A stretch of 64,000 nt of DNA from Escallonia rubra (taxonomy: Eukaryota; Streptophyta; Magnoliopsida; Escalloniales; Escalloniaceae), in contig JAVXUO010000227.1 in the NCBI GenBank assembly GCA_033065855.1, positions 98,069-162,068 of the forward strand, in the 5' to 3' direction. The position numbers were made by a program, and so were the translations under genes. The notes beneath the pieces were generated by a model. That model ran no database searches. It worked only from the letters and a program-made list of their open reading frames with translations, and was not told where the DNA came from. This document shows positions 44,421 through 56,671 of the stretch, piece after piece. Positions within the stretch are counted from its first letter, which is position 1. Each line of letters opens with the position of its first letter.

Positions 44421-46180
44421 CTAGGAGGTTTAATACTACGACCTTACTCCAGCATAGCTCTGGGTTAGTACGTAGGCTTCCATAAGAAGCTGAGGTATAG
44501 AGATCCTAAGAGGTATAAAACTCATCCCAATCTCCTTCCACCTCATTGGATTTAAAAACGAAGAGCCACTTCGAGAAATTTTCATGGAAAGGCTCTCAAG
44601 AACGCCTATGATTATCTTGAGTTGAAGTTCTACATGCCGAGAGCAAGATTATGGTCGTTATTAACCCGAATTAACTCGTGTTTACTGCCATCAAAGAGAG
44701 ACACCCCGAAACGTCTACAATATTGTGATTCTCCACCAATACGATACTTTTGGCAAAGGAGCTCAGTCTTTTTAGTCAATGTCTGTGGTATCTCTTATTC
44801 TGGAAGATATACCAGAGAGTCTGGCAGTAATTAAGGACATGACGAAAAAGTTTTACACAGCATAACAAAGAACGAAGAAGACAAAACATCACTTTTGGGG
44901 GGGAAAAGTTGCCAAGTTATAGTTTTTGTGCCCTACAAATGCCTTAAGTGTGTACTTTGTCATAGATAGACATTTTATCACAATTAAATGCAATCTTTAT
45001 ATACAGCGCATAAATTAAGTTACCGCTCATAGTTATTATCGATTCTGTTATGTTATATTCCCTATAAAGAGTATAACATCAAATGATTTGCCTTGTCATT
45101 CATGTAAGGTCACCTAGTTATACACATAAGAGCTATAATATCAGTTGTCAGACCCAAATTGAACAAATAGTGTTGGCCAATATTCATTGACTATAAGTAT
45201 GGTAAAATCTACTTAGTACATAGATATTTATTTATTGGTTGTGTTGTGATATGTTTTCTCAGACTTAATAAGTTAATCCTGATTGTATCAATTTTTTCTC
45301 TTAAATTGCACTTTTTTTTTTCTCTGAATCTCATATGTAATTATTTCCTATAACTCCAATGTGTGGTGCAGTTATTTTGTTGGTCGTGAGGTCTTCTTAA
45401 CGAAAAAGTTGATTTGTATTTTATTTACTACAAGGACTAAAAGAACTACATATTACACGAATATTTTTGCCATATTTATGGTACATATTCAAAAGTAGAC
45501 TGGATTTAGTACTACATCAGTTTTTTCTTCTAAACCTTTCATGTATTGTTTATTAAGTATATAAATTTCTTATATTTATGTTAGAAAGGGAAACAATCGT
45601 CAAAATTATTTTTTATATAGTTTTTTAGATTAAGGTTTATTACTAACGTAGCCCTTATTAGTTTTACAAAAATAAATTAGTTTTAGAACCTCATCAAAAA
45701 ATATTTTTGCAGAACTTTAGCGAGACTAAGATGTTCAGTATAAAATTGTGAACTAAATATAACTATCAAACTCATCACTATAACACTATTAGTACAACGT
45801 AGGAAACTTAGGCCCCGTACGCTTACCATATTCATTTTCTGTTTTCATTTTCACGATTTTCATATTCAGTTTGAAAACATGTTCCTGTACTTTTATAATT
45901 TTTACAAAAAAAAATTTAACTATTTTATCTTATATTGGGTTAAGTTTGAGTGAAAAACAGCTGAAAACACCTAAAAGGTGTTTTCAGTTTTTTGTTACTA
46001 TTTGAGTAATTTTATCCAAAACGAAAACAGAAAATGGTAAAAGTACGTAAAAAATGAATCTTCTTCATCATCATTGCTAAAAACAGAAAACGAATATGGT
46101 AAACGTACGAGGCCTTAACCTTCAACCGTATTTCCACATTGGGAGAGGATTTCCACTCGGTTATACTTAGAATCTCAGTC
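44421..46180 (+). repeat. Long 5' flank of B3 copy 4
   Basis: Diverged relative of the inverted-repeat arms (27950-28930): pieces around GAGATCCTAAGAGG, CCCAATCTCCTTCCAC and AACGAAGAGCCACT near 44500-44570, then 45050-45780. It also contains a foreign insert near 45800-46110 with ends GGCCCCGTACGCTTACCATATT and, inverted, ATATGGTAAACGTACGAGGCC, which looks like a small MITE of about 300 bp. Confidence 0.75.
45812..46115. mobile_element. Small MITE in B3 copy 4 promoter
   Basis: The ends GGCCCCGTACGCTTACCATA and, inverted, GGCCTCGTACGTTTACCATA form ~20-bp inverted repeats; inner segments TTTTCAGTTTTTTG / CTGAAAACACC also fold back. The same position in copy 3's promoter lacks it. The flanks read CTTA / CTTA (or TTA / TTA), compatible with a Tourist-like 3-bp target duplication. 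Confidence 0.72.
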
Positions 46181-46188
46181 TATAAATA
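46181..46188 (+). promoter_or_regulatory. TATA box of B3 copy 4
   Basis: TATAAATA 65 bp upstream of the ATG at 46246, in the same context (CAGTCTATAAATA) as copy 3. Confidence 0.75.
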
Positions 46189-46245
46189 ACCCTCAAGTTC
46201 AGTCCAAGCATCCCTCGTATTGCCGTCTTCCATTACTTGGTCATC

Positions 46246-47133
46246 ATGTCCAAGAACCCTCAAGAAAAGCTTCCTCTCTTTGCTTCATCATCCATGGATC
46301 CCCAGCAACCCCTCTCTCGTGCCCTACCAACAGAAAAGGAAAAGAAGAGGAGCAAGAAGATTATTTTCATGGCTGATCCCATTCGAGCGGTGTTACCCAC
46401 TTGCTCTTCTTTGTCCATGGCACCACATCCCTTTCCTCCTCACCAACCAGAAAATATCGGCAACAACGGTAAAAGAAAGTTCTCCGATCACATTGACGGC
46501 GACGACAACATCGATCTGGTGATTAGAAAAAGGGTTAAGGTCCTTTCTTTAGAACTTGCCCTAGGTCAAGATTATGCTTTCTTGGACGTGGATCCTACTA
46601 CAAAGAAGCAAGAAGCACCACGTGATGAAGATAGGGGAATCAGATGGTTGAGGATTTTCACGCCGGCCAACTATCTGAAACTGTATGAAGATCCCTGGAA
46701 GATCAAGAAAACGCTGAAAACTAGCGACTGCAATAATCTGTGTAGGCTAATGTTGAGCACCGAAACTGTTGAGAAGAATATCTTGGCTTTCTGGGATGTG
46801 GAAACAGTCAATAATGTGGCTACCCAAGAGGGCGTGAGGGTCAAGGTTTGGGACTATGATTCTGGGACAGAACTCCTCTTGACGTTCAAGAAATGGGCTT
46901 CCAGCAGGTGCTTCGTGTTTGGTAACAACTGGTCTAGGGATTTCGTGAGGAGGAGGAAATTGCAGCAAGGGGATGAGATTGGACTCTTTTGGGACGCATC
47001 GGAAAAGCGGTTTGGGTTTCGAGTCCTCAATCATCAGTCTCGCCGCTGCCGCCCCGCTCAGCCACCACAACCCCAGCAGCAGCAACCTCAAGTGCAGCGT
47101 CCCCCTGTGAAGCTTTTTGGGGTTTATATTTAA
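46246..47133 (+). CDS. B3-domain transcription factor (AtB3/At2g33720-like), copy 4
   Basis: Single-exon gene of 295 aa. ATG 46246 (MSKNPQEK) is chosen because it matches copies 1 and 3. The N-terminal half has basic patches GKRKFSD and IRKRVK and LSLELAL at residues 100-106, which satisfies the EAR LxLxL pattern associated with TOPLESS recruitment. The B3 DNA-binding domain spans about 151-261. The tail is PAQPPQPQQQQP-rich and ends KLFGVYI with the K/RLFGV repression motif. Two repression motifs plus one DNA-binding domain suggest a transcriptional repressor. It has a TATA box and complete flanks, making it the best candidate for the functional founder-like copy in this window, although a MITE sits in its upstream region. 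Confidence 0.92.
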   Translation: MSKNPQEKLPLFASSSMDPQQPLSRALPTEKEKKRSKKIIFMADPIRAVLPTCSSLSMAPHPFPPHQPENIGNNGKRKFSDHIDGDDNIDLVIRKRVKVLSLELALGQDYAFLDVDPTTKKQEAPRDEDRGIRWLRIFTPANYLKLYEDPWKIKKTLKTSDCNNLCRLMLSTETVEKNILAFWDVETVNNVATQEGVRVKVWDYDSGTELLLTFKKWASSRCFVFGNNWSRDFVRRRKLQQGDEIGLFWDASEKRFGFRVLNHQSRRCRPAQPPQPQQQQPQVQRPPVKLFGVYI

Positions 47134-48115
47134 ACCCTAGGAGTATGAATATGAGTGTCTCATCTGTTAGTACTTTAGGTAATCTTAATATATAGATATT
47201 TCTGTTATCTTCTTGGTACTATATATTTGGAATTGATCAATTGAATCGAATTTCTCATGAATCATCAAACCAGTTGTTTGATTCATTGCTTAGATCTTTA
47301 ATGCCCTTTCTACAATTTCATGGTTCTGTTTTAGGTTTTATTTATAAACCTCTTGAGACCCTATGCACAGCTTCCAGGTGAATGGCTTGCTTTGCCTTGT
47401 TTAGTTGCTATAGCTATGACCTCTCAGTAGTATTGTTAAGTGCACCATTGGTTATTGTCTTCTATAGGCTATGTTTTCTGTTTTTGTTTTTTGGAAGGCA
47501 TGAATCACAAAATATGACGCCAAAAGTTTATCATCTCGTAATATGTTGCACATCACGCTTAGTATATTATATGTTCATGAAATTTCAAAAAATTAGAAAA
47601 GGATGTTGCTCGCGCAACAACAAATTGTTTATCTTATAATCTTGCTTCTTCTTTTTTTTTTTTTTTGTTATTACAATTACATGAATTCGAACTTGTGACA
47701 TTGCATACAGAAAGGAAGATTAGTAACTTTTTTCACTACGATATCACATTGGTCAGAGCTTACCCAACAATCAGGCCCATAATTTTGCAAGCCCATATCC
47801 TAGAGCCCAATCTTCCAAGAGCTTAAATATATGAGACAAGACAACCCTCCTACTAATTTAACGGGCTGGCACGGTTTGTCTGGCCCAAAGTCGATGCAAT
47901 GTGATTGTGAGATTTAGGATCCCATAGGGTGAGTTTAAAGCCCAGTTGTATCTTGGAACAAAGCTTGGATTCCCCCACTTGGAAGTTGGAACTTGGAGCC
48001 CAATACTCCAAAGACAAAAAAGGAAAATAAAATCTTGAACATAGATAAATAAATGACGAGAGGTGAGAAGATTAAGATAGGTTAAGATCAATGCTACACT
48101 TTTTCTAATCTATAG
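47134..48115 (+). repeat. 3' flank of B3 copy 4
   Basis: Fullest version of the B3 3' flank, matched inverted at 15025-16026 and in part at 35950-36480, 37808-38040 and 39930-40180. It is AT-rich and non-coding as far as I can see. Confidence 0.85.
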
Positions 48116-48795
48116 TATATTCACGACCTTAAATAAAAAAAAAAGGTGAAGATAAGGATCTAATACTCTTTTGTCACTTGGCAAAGATAACACATCCATA
48201 TTTCAGACAGCATCAAAAGCACATGAATATGATCGTGTATACGAAGACAAACAGAATCCTAAACAACATCAGAGTTTTACGTAGGCAAAGGATGTTCTCT
48301 CGTTTTCATATCATGACGGAATGGGATTTAGTCCTTGGAATTCAACAATGATAGAACCCGATATTCTTATTAGTTTTATCATTTCGGCGGTCGTACGACG
48401 TCACATCTGCAACAGTTGTAACGAATGACACCTTGTACGGTTCTTTAAAGTGCAGTATTATGCATATAGTAAATTTTTCTGTACATACTATGATACTTAT
48501 GTCCAGCAGCGGATCCAGGAATTTTCTTTCAAGAGACCATGAAATCTTAGCAACGAAATTTTCTAAATACGTAGAGTTAAATACTCAACAAGTTATTAGA
48601 GGTACACGAGAGAATTAGGGAGAGACGATGGAAGGTTTTGATTCGTACTAGTAAACCCTTGCTTTATGTTCTTATCAACACAAATAGTCATAATGATATG
48701 TTCCTTTCTACTTTCGTTAAAGGTTTGGTATCAAGCCAATAGGAAGGTCAACTTGTATAAATGTTGTATTCTATGACACATGTTTAACAAATAAA
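48116..48795. other. Intergenic, nothing recognised
   Basis: AT-rich DNA between the B3 cluster and the MAX1 upstream region. Confidence 0.5.
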
Positions 48796-49363
48796 AAAAG
48801 GTTGGGGGGCCTTGGCCACACTTGTTCCCCTTTACGTCTGCCCCTCTGTTTATGTCCATTGTTTTCCGAGTATTTTACGTGACGCAACACGATTCTTTTT
48901 GTAAAAAGTATTTCTAAACTATTTTACCTAACTATGGTAACACTCTATTTGAGTGCTCAAAACCTTATACATTCATGGCACAGTTATAACATTGGCACAA
49001 TTGTATTTCCCGATGAACTCCCTTGTAAAATGAACTTATATAGATGTAATTAGAGCATTGATACAGATCATTCAAGCTTCAAAATGTCGCTGAAGGCGAT
49101 CTTTTTTAGCAGCACTTTAGGAGTTTTACTTGAAAATGTTGTTTATTCTGATGGCTTTTGCAGAAAAAAGGTGCAGTGACTGTAAAAAGAAACCATTTTG
49201 CCAATCTCATGATTCTCAACCTACAATACCGACAAAAAGCAACGGCCCGAAAAGATGCTTAGTGATGCCTCTCCTATATTCCAACCTGGTTAGCATTATA
49301 AAAACCCCAGGGGGAGGAGGGCTCCTGCAAACCACCACCATTTCTCTCTCACACAAAACTGGG
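48796..49363 (+). promoter_or_regulatory. MAX1 upstream region with TATA box
   Basis: TATAAAA at 49297-49303 lies 61 bp before the MAX1 ATG, a workable spacing for a short leader. The region from about 48796 is also present at 1-345 ahead of the pseudogene, minus about 160 bp (48831-48990). Confidence 0.65.
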
Positions 49364-52300
49364 ATGGACTTGTTGAGCGGAACTCTTGAGAAATTGGCAG
49401 AGGCTGGACTGCCCTTGATGATAAGGGTACCCTTGATACCAGCAACATGCACCATTTTGGCCCTGTTGGGCGGAGTTTTGGGGTACTTCTATGGACCTTA
49501 TTGGGGTGTGAGGAAGGTACCTGGTCCTCCTGCCATGCCCTTTGTGGGGCACCTGCCCTTGCTTGCCAAGTATGGCCCTGATGTGTTCTCGGTCCTTGCC
49601 AAGCGTTATGGCCCTATCTTCAGGTAAGATTTCTCATCCATAAACAGTGTTCTAATTTCCTATTTCTGGGTCTTTCTTGATAACATCAGGACCAGTTTAT
49701 ATTTAATGGCTGCCCATTGAGGCAAGTACCTGAGGTTGTTTTGACAACTTCAAGACCATTTCAAACATCATTTTTATCATCTTCTTATAAACTGTTAGTT
49801 GTCTGACAGTACTACTACTCTTACATCCTGTTTGTGAGACCTTTTTTAGGAGAAGAAAGGCTACTTTTCTCCATTTGCTCAATATAGTTTGTAGCTTTTT
49901 AGTTGAGAAAAGAGATGAAAGTTTGTTTCTTTCTCTCCAAATCTTTCCTCCCAAAATTTGGAAGAGAATGAAAAACTCTCATGAGTAATGCTTTTATGAT
50001 GCCCATAATACTTTTGAGATAATGGAAGCTATATTTTTTATGACTTTAGGTTATAGGTTTTTCAATACAAAAATTTACCGTTTTACTTACAAACAAGAAC
50101 TTTGTATGATGTCCTTAATGTATAATTTATTTTCTTTTTAGAATCACATTCTTTTTTAGAATTCATGCTTTTACGATATTTGTTACAATAATAAATATGT
50201 GTTTTAAGGGAACTTTAGTAATATAGTGTCCATTTTTTTTTTTTTTTTTTTTGCAAATAAGATAAAAGATCTCTTAAAAAACAGGAAGGAAAGGTATATT
50301 CCTTTCTTTCCTTTTCTCTCCCCTAAGTTCAGTTCTATCTGCTACTTGGGAGATGCTAGTACTTTGACTTGGAAAAGGGGACCGCATTGGAAGGCTAAGT
50401 ACACAATCATTTTATTCACTTTACAAAGACACAGGGATGTCCGATCTAGAGCAAACTTTACCATAACTGCAGAGAGATAATTTAGGTTGGACAATGCAAA
50501 ACTTTAAGGGGAGACACTGTTTGATGGAAAGAGGGAATCAGAGCTTCCTGAAAGAAAAGGCATTAAGGTTACTCAATGAGAAGCCCCTCATATAAGGAAT
50601 GACCAAAGGCTGGTCATGTTAAACTATGCCTCCTTAATCATCAAAGTTTCAGTGTCGTCCTCTGGTCTGGTGACATGTTGAGACTTTGTAGTGGATCAAT
50701 TACAGACACAGCTTGACTCCATCTGGAGGACTGTGTGCATCTGTTTATGGCATGCTTAGGAGTTTTGTTGTTCTTGTTTTCATTAATAAATTGTGGTTGA
50801 TCAGGTTTCACATGGGTAGACAGCCACTGGTTATCGTAGCAGACCCAGAGCTTTGTAGAGAAGTTGGGATAAAGAAATTCAAAGACATTCCAAACAGAAG
50901 CATCCCATCTCCCATCTCAGCATCCCCTCTTCATCAAAAAGGTCTCTTCTTCACCAGGTACTTCCATGCTCACGTATTTTGCAACATTATGCACCCTTGC
51001 CATCATCACTCCGTCCCCAAAAAATGCATCAAATTCAATAAGGAGTCAACCCACCTATGCTCCTAGTGGCTATGAACAAAAATCATGATCTGGGTCACAG
51101 GCAAAAACCTTCAAATTCTCTGGACAAGAAAATAGTAATCCGGGTTTGAAGCACTTGATACGGCTGCGTACATCTAAATACCCTAAAGGCCACTTGTCAA
51201 GAGCCCCGTGCATAAGGCCGTCCTCTTTTTAACTTTTGATTTCTCGGTCCATACCAGAAGCCCGAGGGCAGATTTCTCGGCAGCTAAATGTAGGCTGCAA
51301 GATTTCTTTAGGAGCTATTTTACATGCCACACGAACAAAATTTAACGTACAACTAGACTTTCAGGGATGCAAGATGGTCAACCATGCGGAATACGATACT
51401 ATCAGTCTACCAGCCTTCCTACCTAGCAAAGCTGATTCCAACAATGCAAGCTTTTATAGAATCTGCAACCGAAGATCTCCACAGTAAAGAAGACATCACT
51501 TTCTCTGACCTCTCCCTCAAACTCGCATCTGACGTGATTGGTGATGCTGCTTTTGGTGTTGACTTTGGCCTCTCGAAGCCACATACACAGCATCAGCAGA
51601 ATGATAAAGAAATAGAAGATTTTATCAATCAACACATTTACTCGACGACAATGCTTAAGATGGATCTATCGGGGTCTTTCTCGATCATACTAGGTCTCCT
51701 TATCCCAATACTTCAGGAACCATTTCGCCAGATTCTTAAGCGAATACCTGGCACTATGGACTGGAAAGTGGATCGAACAAACCAGAACTTAAGTAGCCGG
51801 CTAGATGAGATTGTCCAAAAGAAAATGAAAGGCAAGGAGCGAGGTACAAAGGACTTCTTGTCACTTATACTGAGCGCCAGTGAATCAGAGACAGCAGCAA
51901 AGAACGTTTTCACCCAGGACTACATCAGTGCTGTTACTTACGAGCACCTACTTGCAGGATCAGCAACAACATCTTTTACATTGTCAACAATCATCTATCT
52001 GGTTGCTGGGCATCCAGAAGTTGAGAAGAAGTTGCTTGAAGAGATTGACGGGTTTGGTCCTTGTGATCAGATTCCCACCGCTAATGATCTCCAAAGGAGA
52101 TTTCCCTATATTGATCAGGCAAGTTTAGAGAAGTTCACAACTTTTGCTTTCTAGCAGAATTCTCCGCATTCAGCCATCCATACTTTTCTTACAATTCTGG
52201 ATTTTGAATTGCAGGTTGTTAAGGAGGCAATGAGGTTTTATACGGTTTCTCCATTAGTTGCAAGAGAGACATCAGCACAAGTAGAGATTGGTGGTTACGT

Positions 52301-52754
52301 ACTGCCAAAGGTATGTGTATATCTCGTTCTCGAAAGCAATTATGTTCCCTAATGCTGTATACATGAGAGTATACTTGATTATGCGTTAAATGAAGTTCCC
52401 TAATTTCGTATTATTGAGCAGGGCACATGGGTGTGGATGGCACTTGGAGTTCTAGCAAAGGACCCAAAGAATTTCCCTGAACCAGAAAAATTCAAGCCAG
52501 AGAGGTTTGATCCAAAATGTGACGAAGAAAAGCAAAGGCATCCGTATGCAAACATTCCCTTTGGGGTCGGACCTCGGGCATGCATTGGGCAGAAATTTTC
52601 TTTGCAAGAAATTAAACTCTCAATGATTCACCTATACCAAAACTATGTATTTCGACATTCTCCTGACATGGAAAAGCCCTTGGCCCTCGACTATGGGATA
52701 GTTCTCAACTTCAAGCATGGTGTCAAGGTTAGAGCAATCAAACGCACATGCTAG
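49364..52754 (+). CDS. MAX1: MAX1 / CYP711A cytochrome P450 (carlactone oxidase)
   Basis: Five exons: 49364-49623, 50805-50957, 51365-52118, 52215-52310, 52422-52754, giving 531 aa (Arabidopsis MAX1 is similar in length). MAX1 enzymes oxidise carlactone to carlactonoic acid at the ER, a core step of strigolactone synthesis. Seen here: a membrane anchor at about 22-42, PGPP hinge (53-56), CYP711-type MGRQPL and [15 protein letters not shown]-helix AGSATT (335-340), EAMR of the ExxR pair (393-396), PERF (447-450) and heme loop [10 protein letters not shown] with Cys475. All other introns are GT-AG, but intron 3 begins GC (52119, CAG|GCAAGT), a GC-AG intron. No stops or frameshifts. Its partial duplicate opens the window; the IQD gene is convergent. 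Confidence 0.96.
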
Positions 52755-53423
52755 GAAGGTTATGTCTTGTATATGGCATAGTGCTCAATTTCTGGGTCAT
52801 CTTCTGAAAGCAAACAACTGGTGCAGTTGAAGATCAGTTTTGAGAAGCCTCGATGAATCATTTCTATTCAATCAGGTTATTGAATGTAACGTGCACAACC
52901 TTTTTGATAATAACCAGTTGAGCAAGTCAGTTCTACGAAACTTAGTATCTAATAACTGAACATGTTCATATCATGTCGAACTCAAGATTTTTGGTAGAGG
53001 TATTTATGCTAGCATTTCGAGTGAAGTTCTTGGAAACATAAACAAAATTGAAATATGTATGCTTCTAACAACTAAAATGAACTAACAGTGGGATATCTAA
53101 GTTCACGCTTAAAAGCTGATTACGAAAAAGAATAAGTCATTGCAATTCAAGTCCTGCTCATATCTACTATGGGTACTCAAACCCAGGCACGAAAGCAGTT
53201 TTACTACCCACATATCATCGAGCAAACACATAAAAACTAGAAAGCAATAACTTACTATTTTACAAAATAGAGAAGCCCCGGAGAAACCACAACTCAAACA
53301 TCTCATCAAGGTCTTGATTTTTCAGTGCCCATAGATAAGCATAGCTGCTCTGACTTGATACACGTTCTGGCCTATATGGAACAACAAGCTGTTGAACTTT
53401 GCGGCAGGCAAATTGACTCCATC
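52755..53423. other. Intergenic region between convergent 3' ends
   Basis: Holds the 3' UTRs of MAX1 and IQD; no other gene is seen. Confidence 0.7.
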
Positions 53424-56400
53424 TTATTCATAGAAGCAGTGCTCTCTATCCCGTAGTTCCATAGAGTTCTTATCCATTCGAGTGGGCTGATAAAGTGGCT
53501 TGGACATATTGACGGAAACAGGATCACAGCCCACACTGCTTTTTGAATCCCCATTGGAAAATGCTGCTGACTTCTTAAGAAACTGAAACTCATCCATGGA
53601 TTGTCTCTGATTTCTGTAAGATAAATTTCTCTGCTTAGCCTTGGTTGACTGAGTCAGGTTCATATAGCTTGGCCTACTGTTGTTGCTGTCATCTGTTCTA
53701 TCTGAAGCCAAGATAGTGTTTCCAGAGATAGGAGTTGTAGTTGTGCAAAGTGAAGATGAAGCAGAGCTCTCATCGCACAGAAATTCAGAACTTGGGCTTG
53801 AAGATGAGCGAGTGACATGCCCAATTAGGGGAGGCTTTGCCGAAATCCTGGTCGTGACATTGTTTCTCCTGACTTTCACCGAGCAGGGTTCAGAAGATTT
53901 GGAACGGCTGCCTGTGAGGAAATCTACACAGGTTTTAGGAGGTGGAGTAATTTCTGAAGGATCGACCTGGACTTTCTCCATCAACCTATTTTCCCATGGC
54001 TTTGCTGCCATCCAGCGTTCTAACCAACTCCACCCCCAACTATTCTTGTCAAACTCATTTTTCTTGAGAGATGACATTGAGATATTGGTTCGAGTATCAG
54101 AACCTAGGTTCGATTTCAACTGCTGCCAAAACATGCAGAAGTGAATAAATTGGTTGATGTGAAACATTATGCATATTGGATGATACTGGTTTTGTTCCTT
54201 TTTTTTTTTGGGTTGGCGGGGGAGGGTCAGGAGGACCAAAGAATAAGAAATCACATACCTTTTGGGCAATGGAGTATGCAAGTGCTCTTTCTCTTTTGAA
54301 GGCTCCCTCTTGCTTCAATTGTATTTTAGCTTTAACCTGTTCCAGGGTCCCTCTACTATCACACCATCCTTCCTGACATTTGCAAGAAAGAATTGGACTT
54401 ATTTAAGTTTCTCATACACAAATAATGTTCTTTTTAAAAGGAAAGCATAAAGTGGCAATACACGAGTTCGTCATGTACCTCGGCTTCTTTCAAGAGCTGA
54501 GCTTGACTGCGCCGTTCATTCAGCATATCCTGCACAGCCTGCCCCTCAATGGACAGACGTACACGACGAGCTCTGACTCGCGCTTGTACTCGAACAAGAG
54601 CCTGCATGCACCTCAAGGTTACAGCGGCTTGTTTTCTCACCTGTCGGCCACGAACTAAAGCTTGAATACGCACCACGGCTTTCAAGGCCCTTAGTGCCCT
54701 TCTTGCCTGCATCAATCAATTTATTCCAAGTATAAGAGTACAATAGTTTTTCAGTAAATCACAATACGATAGTTCTGATAACTAAGTTGGAATATTTTTT
54801 TCTAATAAAAATGGCATTATTATATGCCCAAATGCAACTCAATCAAGTATGGAATATCTATGGGAAGCTAGAGGTTGAGTGAACAAAAGAAAAAAGACAG
54901 CGTAAATCGTAAATCTAAACAAAAGATTCTGCAAAAGATGCTAATGTACAGTAGTGGTTTCTATGTAAAGGAGCGATTTCTCACGATATGCACTGTTGCC
55001 ACGGTCCAATTTTTGAATGAAAGATTAATGTCTGAAGAATTGAAGAACTAGGGCTTTGCAGCCTTAAAGCAATCTGTCCACGTGATCTCAACTACGGCAA
55101 CAAACCAGGATGAATTAAGCCCCCACTAACGTCAAATTTGTAGAATGAAGTTTCACAATGCAGAAAGACAAGATGCAAACGAAACCCTGATCTCTAAAAA
55201 TGCTAAAATATTAGGGAAATTCAAAGTAGTAACGCAAAGGGACATTTGTCATCATGAAGGGCTAAAAAAGAACTTCAGAACCAAATATAAATTATACATA
55301 TATCCATAGTGAATGAAAAGTGCATTGGTTTCTCATTAGGTAATCAGGCCATGATGAAGTTATGCAAGATTGCAGGTCATTTTATGTTCAACATAAAAAC
55401 AAAAATCAGAGTCCACACAGGTAGATCCTTTAACTTCTCATCTATAACGCGTAATTTTGCATCTACTGACTTAAACTAACCAAAGCTTGGCCGTAGACTT
55501 CTACAGCTCGGTAGTTGAGAAAAGGCTTTGTCATTAATTATGTATTAAGAGAAACAAGACTCCTTCCATTCATTTACCATAATTTCCCAGCAACCATAAA
55601 AGAAAGAAAAAGGGACATGGGAAAAAGCAAAGATACATTACCAAGAAGCCACGAAATGCAGTTTGAATCCTGATAGCAGCCCATTCTTGCCTCACAACCC
55701 TGAAATCTTTGGGAGGAGCTCGAACCACGGTAGCCACAGCAGCTGTAAAAGCATCATTATTCACTGATGAACAATCAGAACCCTCTGATGCAGCTCCTCT
55801 TTCCTTCCCTTTGAATCCCTTCCATGTGGACCCCAAATCGCCCGATGCACTCCTCCATAGCTTCCATCTCCTACTCTTTCTCCCCAACTTCTCCTACGTT
55901 AAGAAGTACACACATAAATGATGAATCTTATCCTCACACACACACACACACACAATTGAGTTTACAGGGCCATTTCTTTCTAGCTTTTCTGGACCAATCA
56001 AAGTTCTAACACATTTTTCCGGAGGCACCCATTTGTGCTTTTCAATGACAGCTTTTAGATTCTAACTAAAACCCTTGATTTTGAACGAACCCTTGTCTAC
56101 ACAAAGACAAAATTTTCAAGAAGCAGTTAAAACAAGAACTTTTGCATGATGAAATAGTTGTGCATTAAAAACATGTATATGTAAGCAGAAGAATTCGCAC
56201 ACACAAGAATAACCCACTCCCACATATATCAGAACATATTAGATCTTTAGTGGAAAATTTGAGCTTACACGGTCATTTTTTATGGCTTTTCGAGACCTAT
56301 CAACGCTTTTTTACCAATTTTCTGAAAGCAGCCATTTGTAAATTTCCAATCAGGCATTCAGGTTCCACCAAAACCCTTGATTTTAACCGAACCCTCGTCT

Positions 56401-56671
56401 AGACAAGACAAAGTTTTCAAGCTTCTTCTGACACAGAAGAAGTTATGAATTCCTAAAACATTTTAGGAAAACCAATTATTTTTGCAGACACACACACCCA
56501 TATTCAGTTGTAAAGATTAAGCAGGCCACCACATACACATACACACAAAACTCACCACACATACAACAGTAAAGATTAAATCTTTAGTGGAAACTTTGAG
56601 CTTACAAGGTCATCTTTTTCTGGCTTCTTGAGACCTATCAATGCCTTAACCCATTTTCCTGAAGCACCCAT
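53424..56671 (-). CDS. IQ67-domain (IQD) calmodulin-binding protein
   Basis: Minus-strand gene of five exons: 56606-56671, 55642-55893, 54479-54706, 54259-54372, 53424-54122; 452 aa. IQDs are plant-specific calmodulin-binding scaffolds of microtubules, membrane or nucleus. Start [16 protein letters not shown] is the usual IQD N-terminus. The IQ67 domain (about 91-157) begins [16 protein letters not shown] and continues [20 protein letters not shown] with further IQ-like repeats, and is split by the family's hallmark phase-0 intron after its 16th residue. [13 protein letters not shown] lies in exon 5, as do a Ser-rich tail and [14 protein letters not shown] (the DUF4005-type element). All introns are GT-AG and phase 0. 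The first base of exon 5 is ambiguous by one codon (tandem CAG acceptor at 54122). Resembles IQD5-8-type members. Confidence 0.94.
55950..56150 (-). pseudogene. Decayed duplicate of IQD exon 1 and leader (copy nearest exon 2)
   Basis: Inside IQD intron 1. The minus strand reads ATGGGTGCCTCCGGAAAAATG then TAG, with leader-like CAAGGGTTTTAGT upstream and GTAAAC at the donor position. It parallels the real exon 1 and its leader but is frameshifted and stopped. Confidence 0.8.
56255..56460 (-). pseudogene. Decayed duplicate of IQD exon 1 and leader (middle copy)
   Basis: Inside IQD intron 1. The minus strand has ATGGCTGCTTTCAGAAAATTG, then a frameshift and TGA before a GTGTAAGC donor. The surrounding leader (CAAGGGTTTTGGTGG, TCAAGAAGCTTGAAAAC-like) matches the real 5' region at 56680-56800. 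Together with the other copy this makes a tandem triplication of about 310-325 bp. Confidence 0.82.

Noticed and set aside
53680-54144. 154-codon plus-strand frame opposite IQD exon 5
   Set aside because: Antisense shadow of the IQD coding exon.
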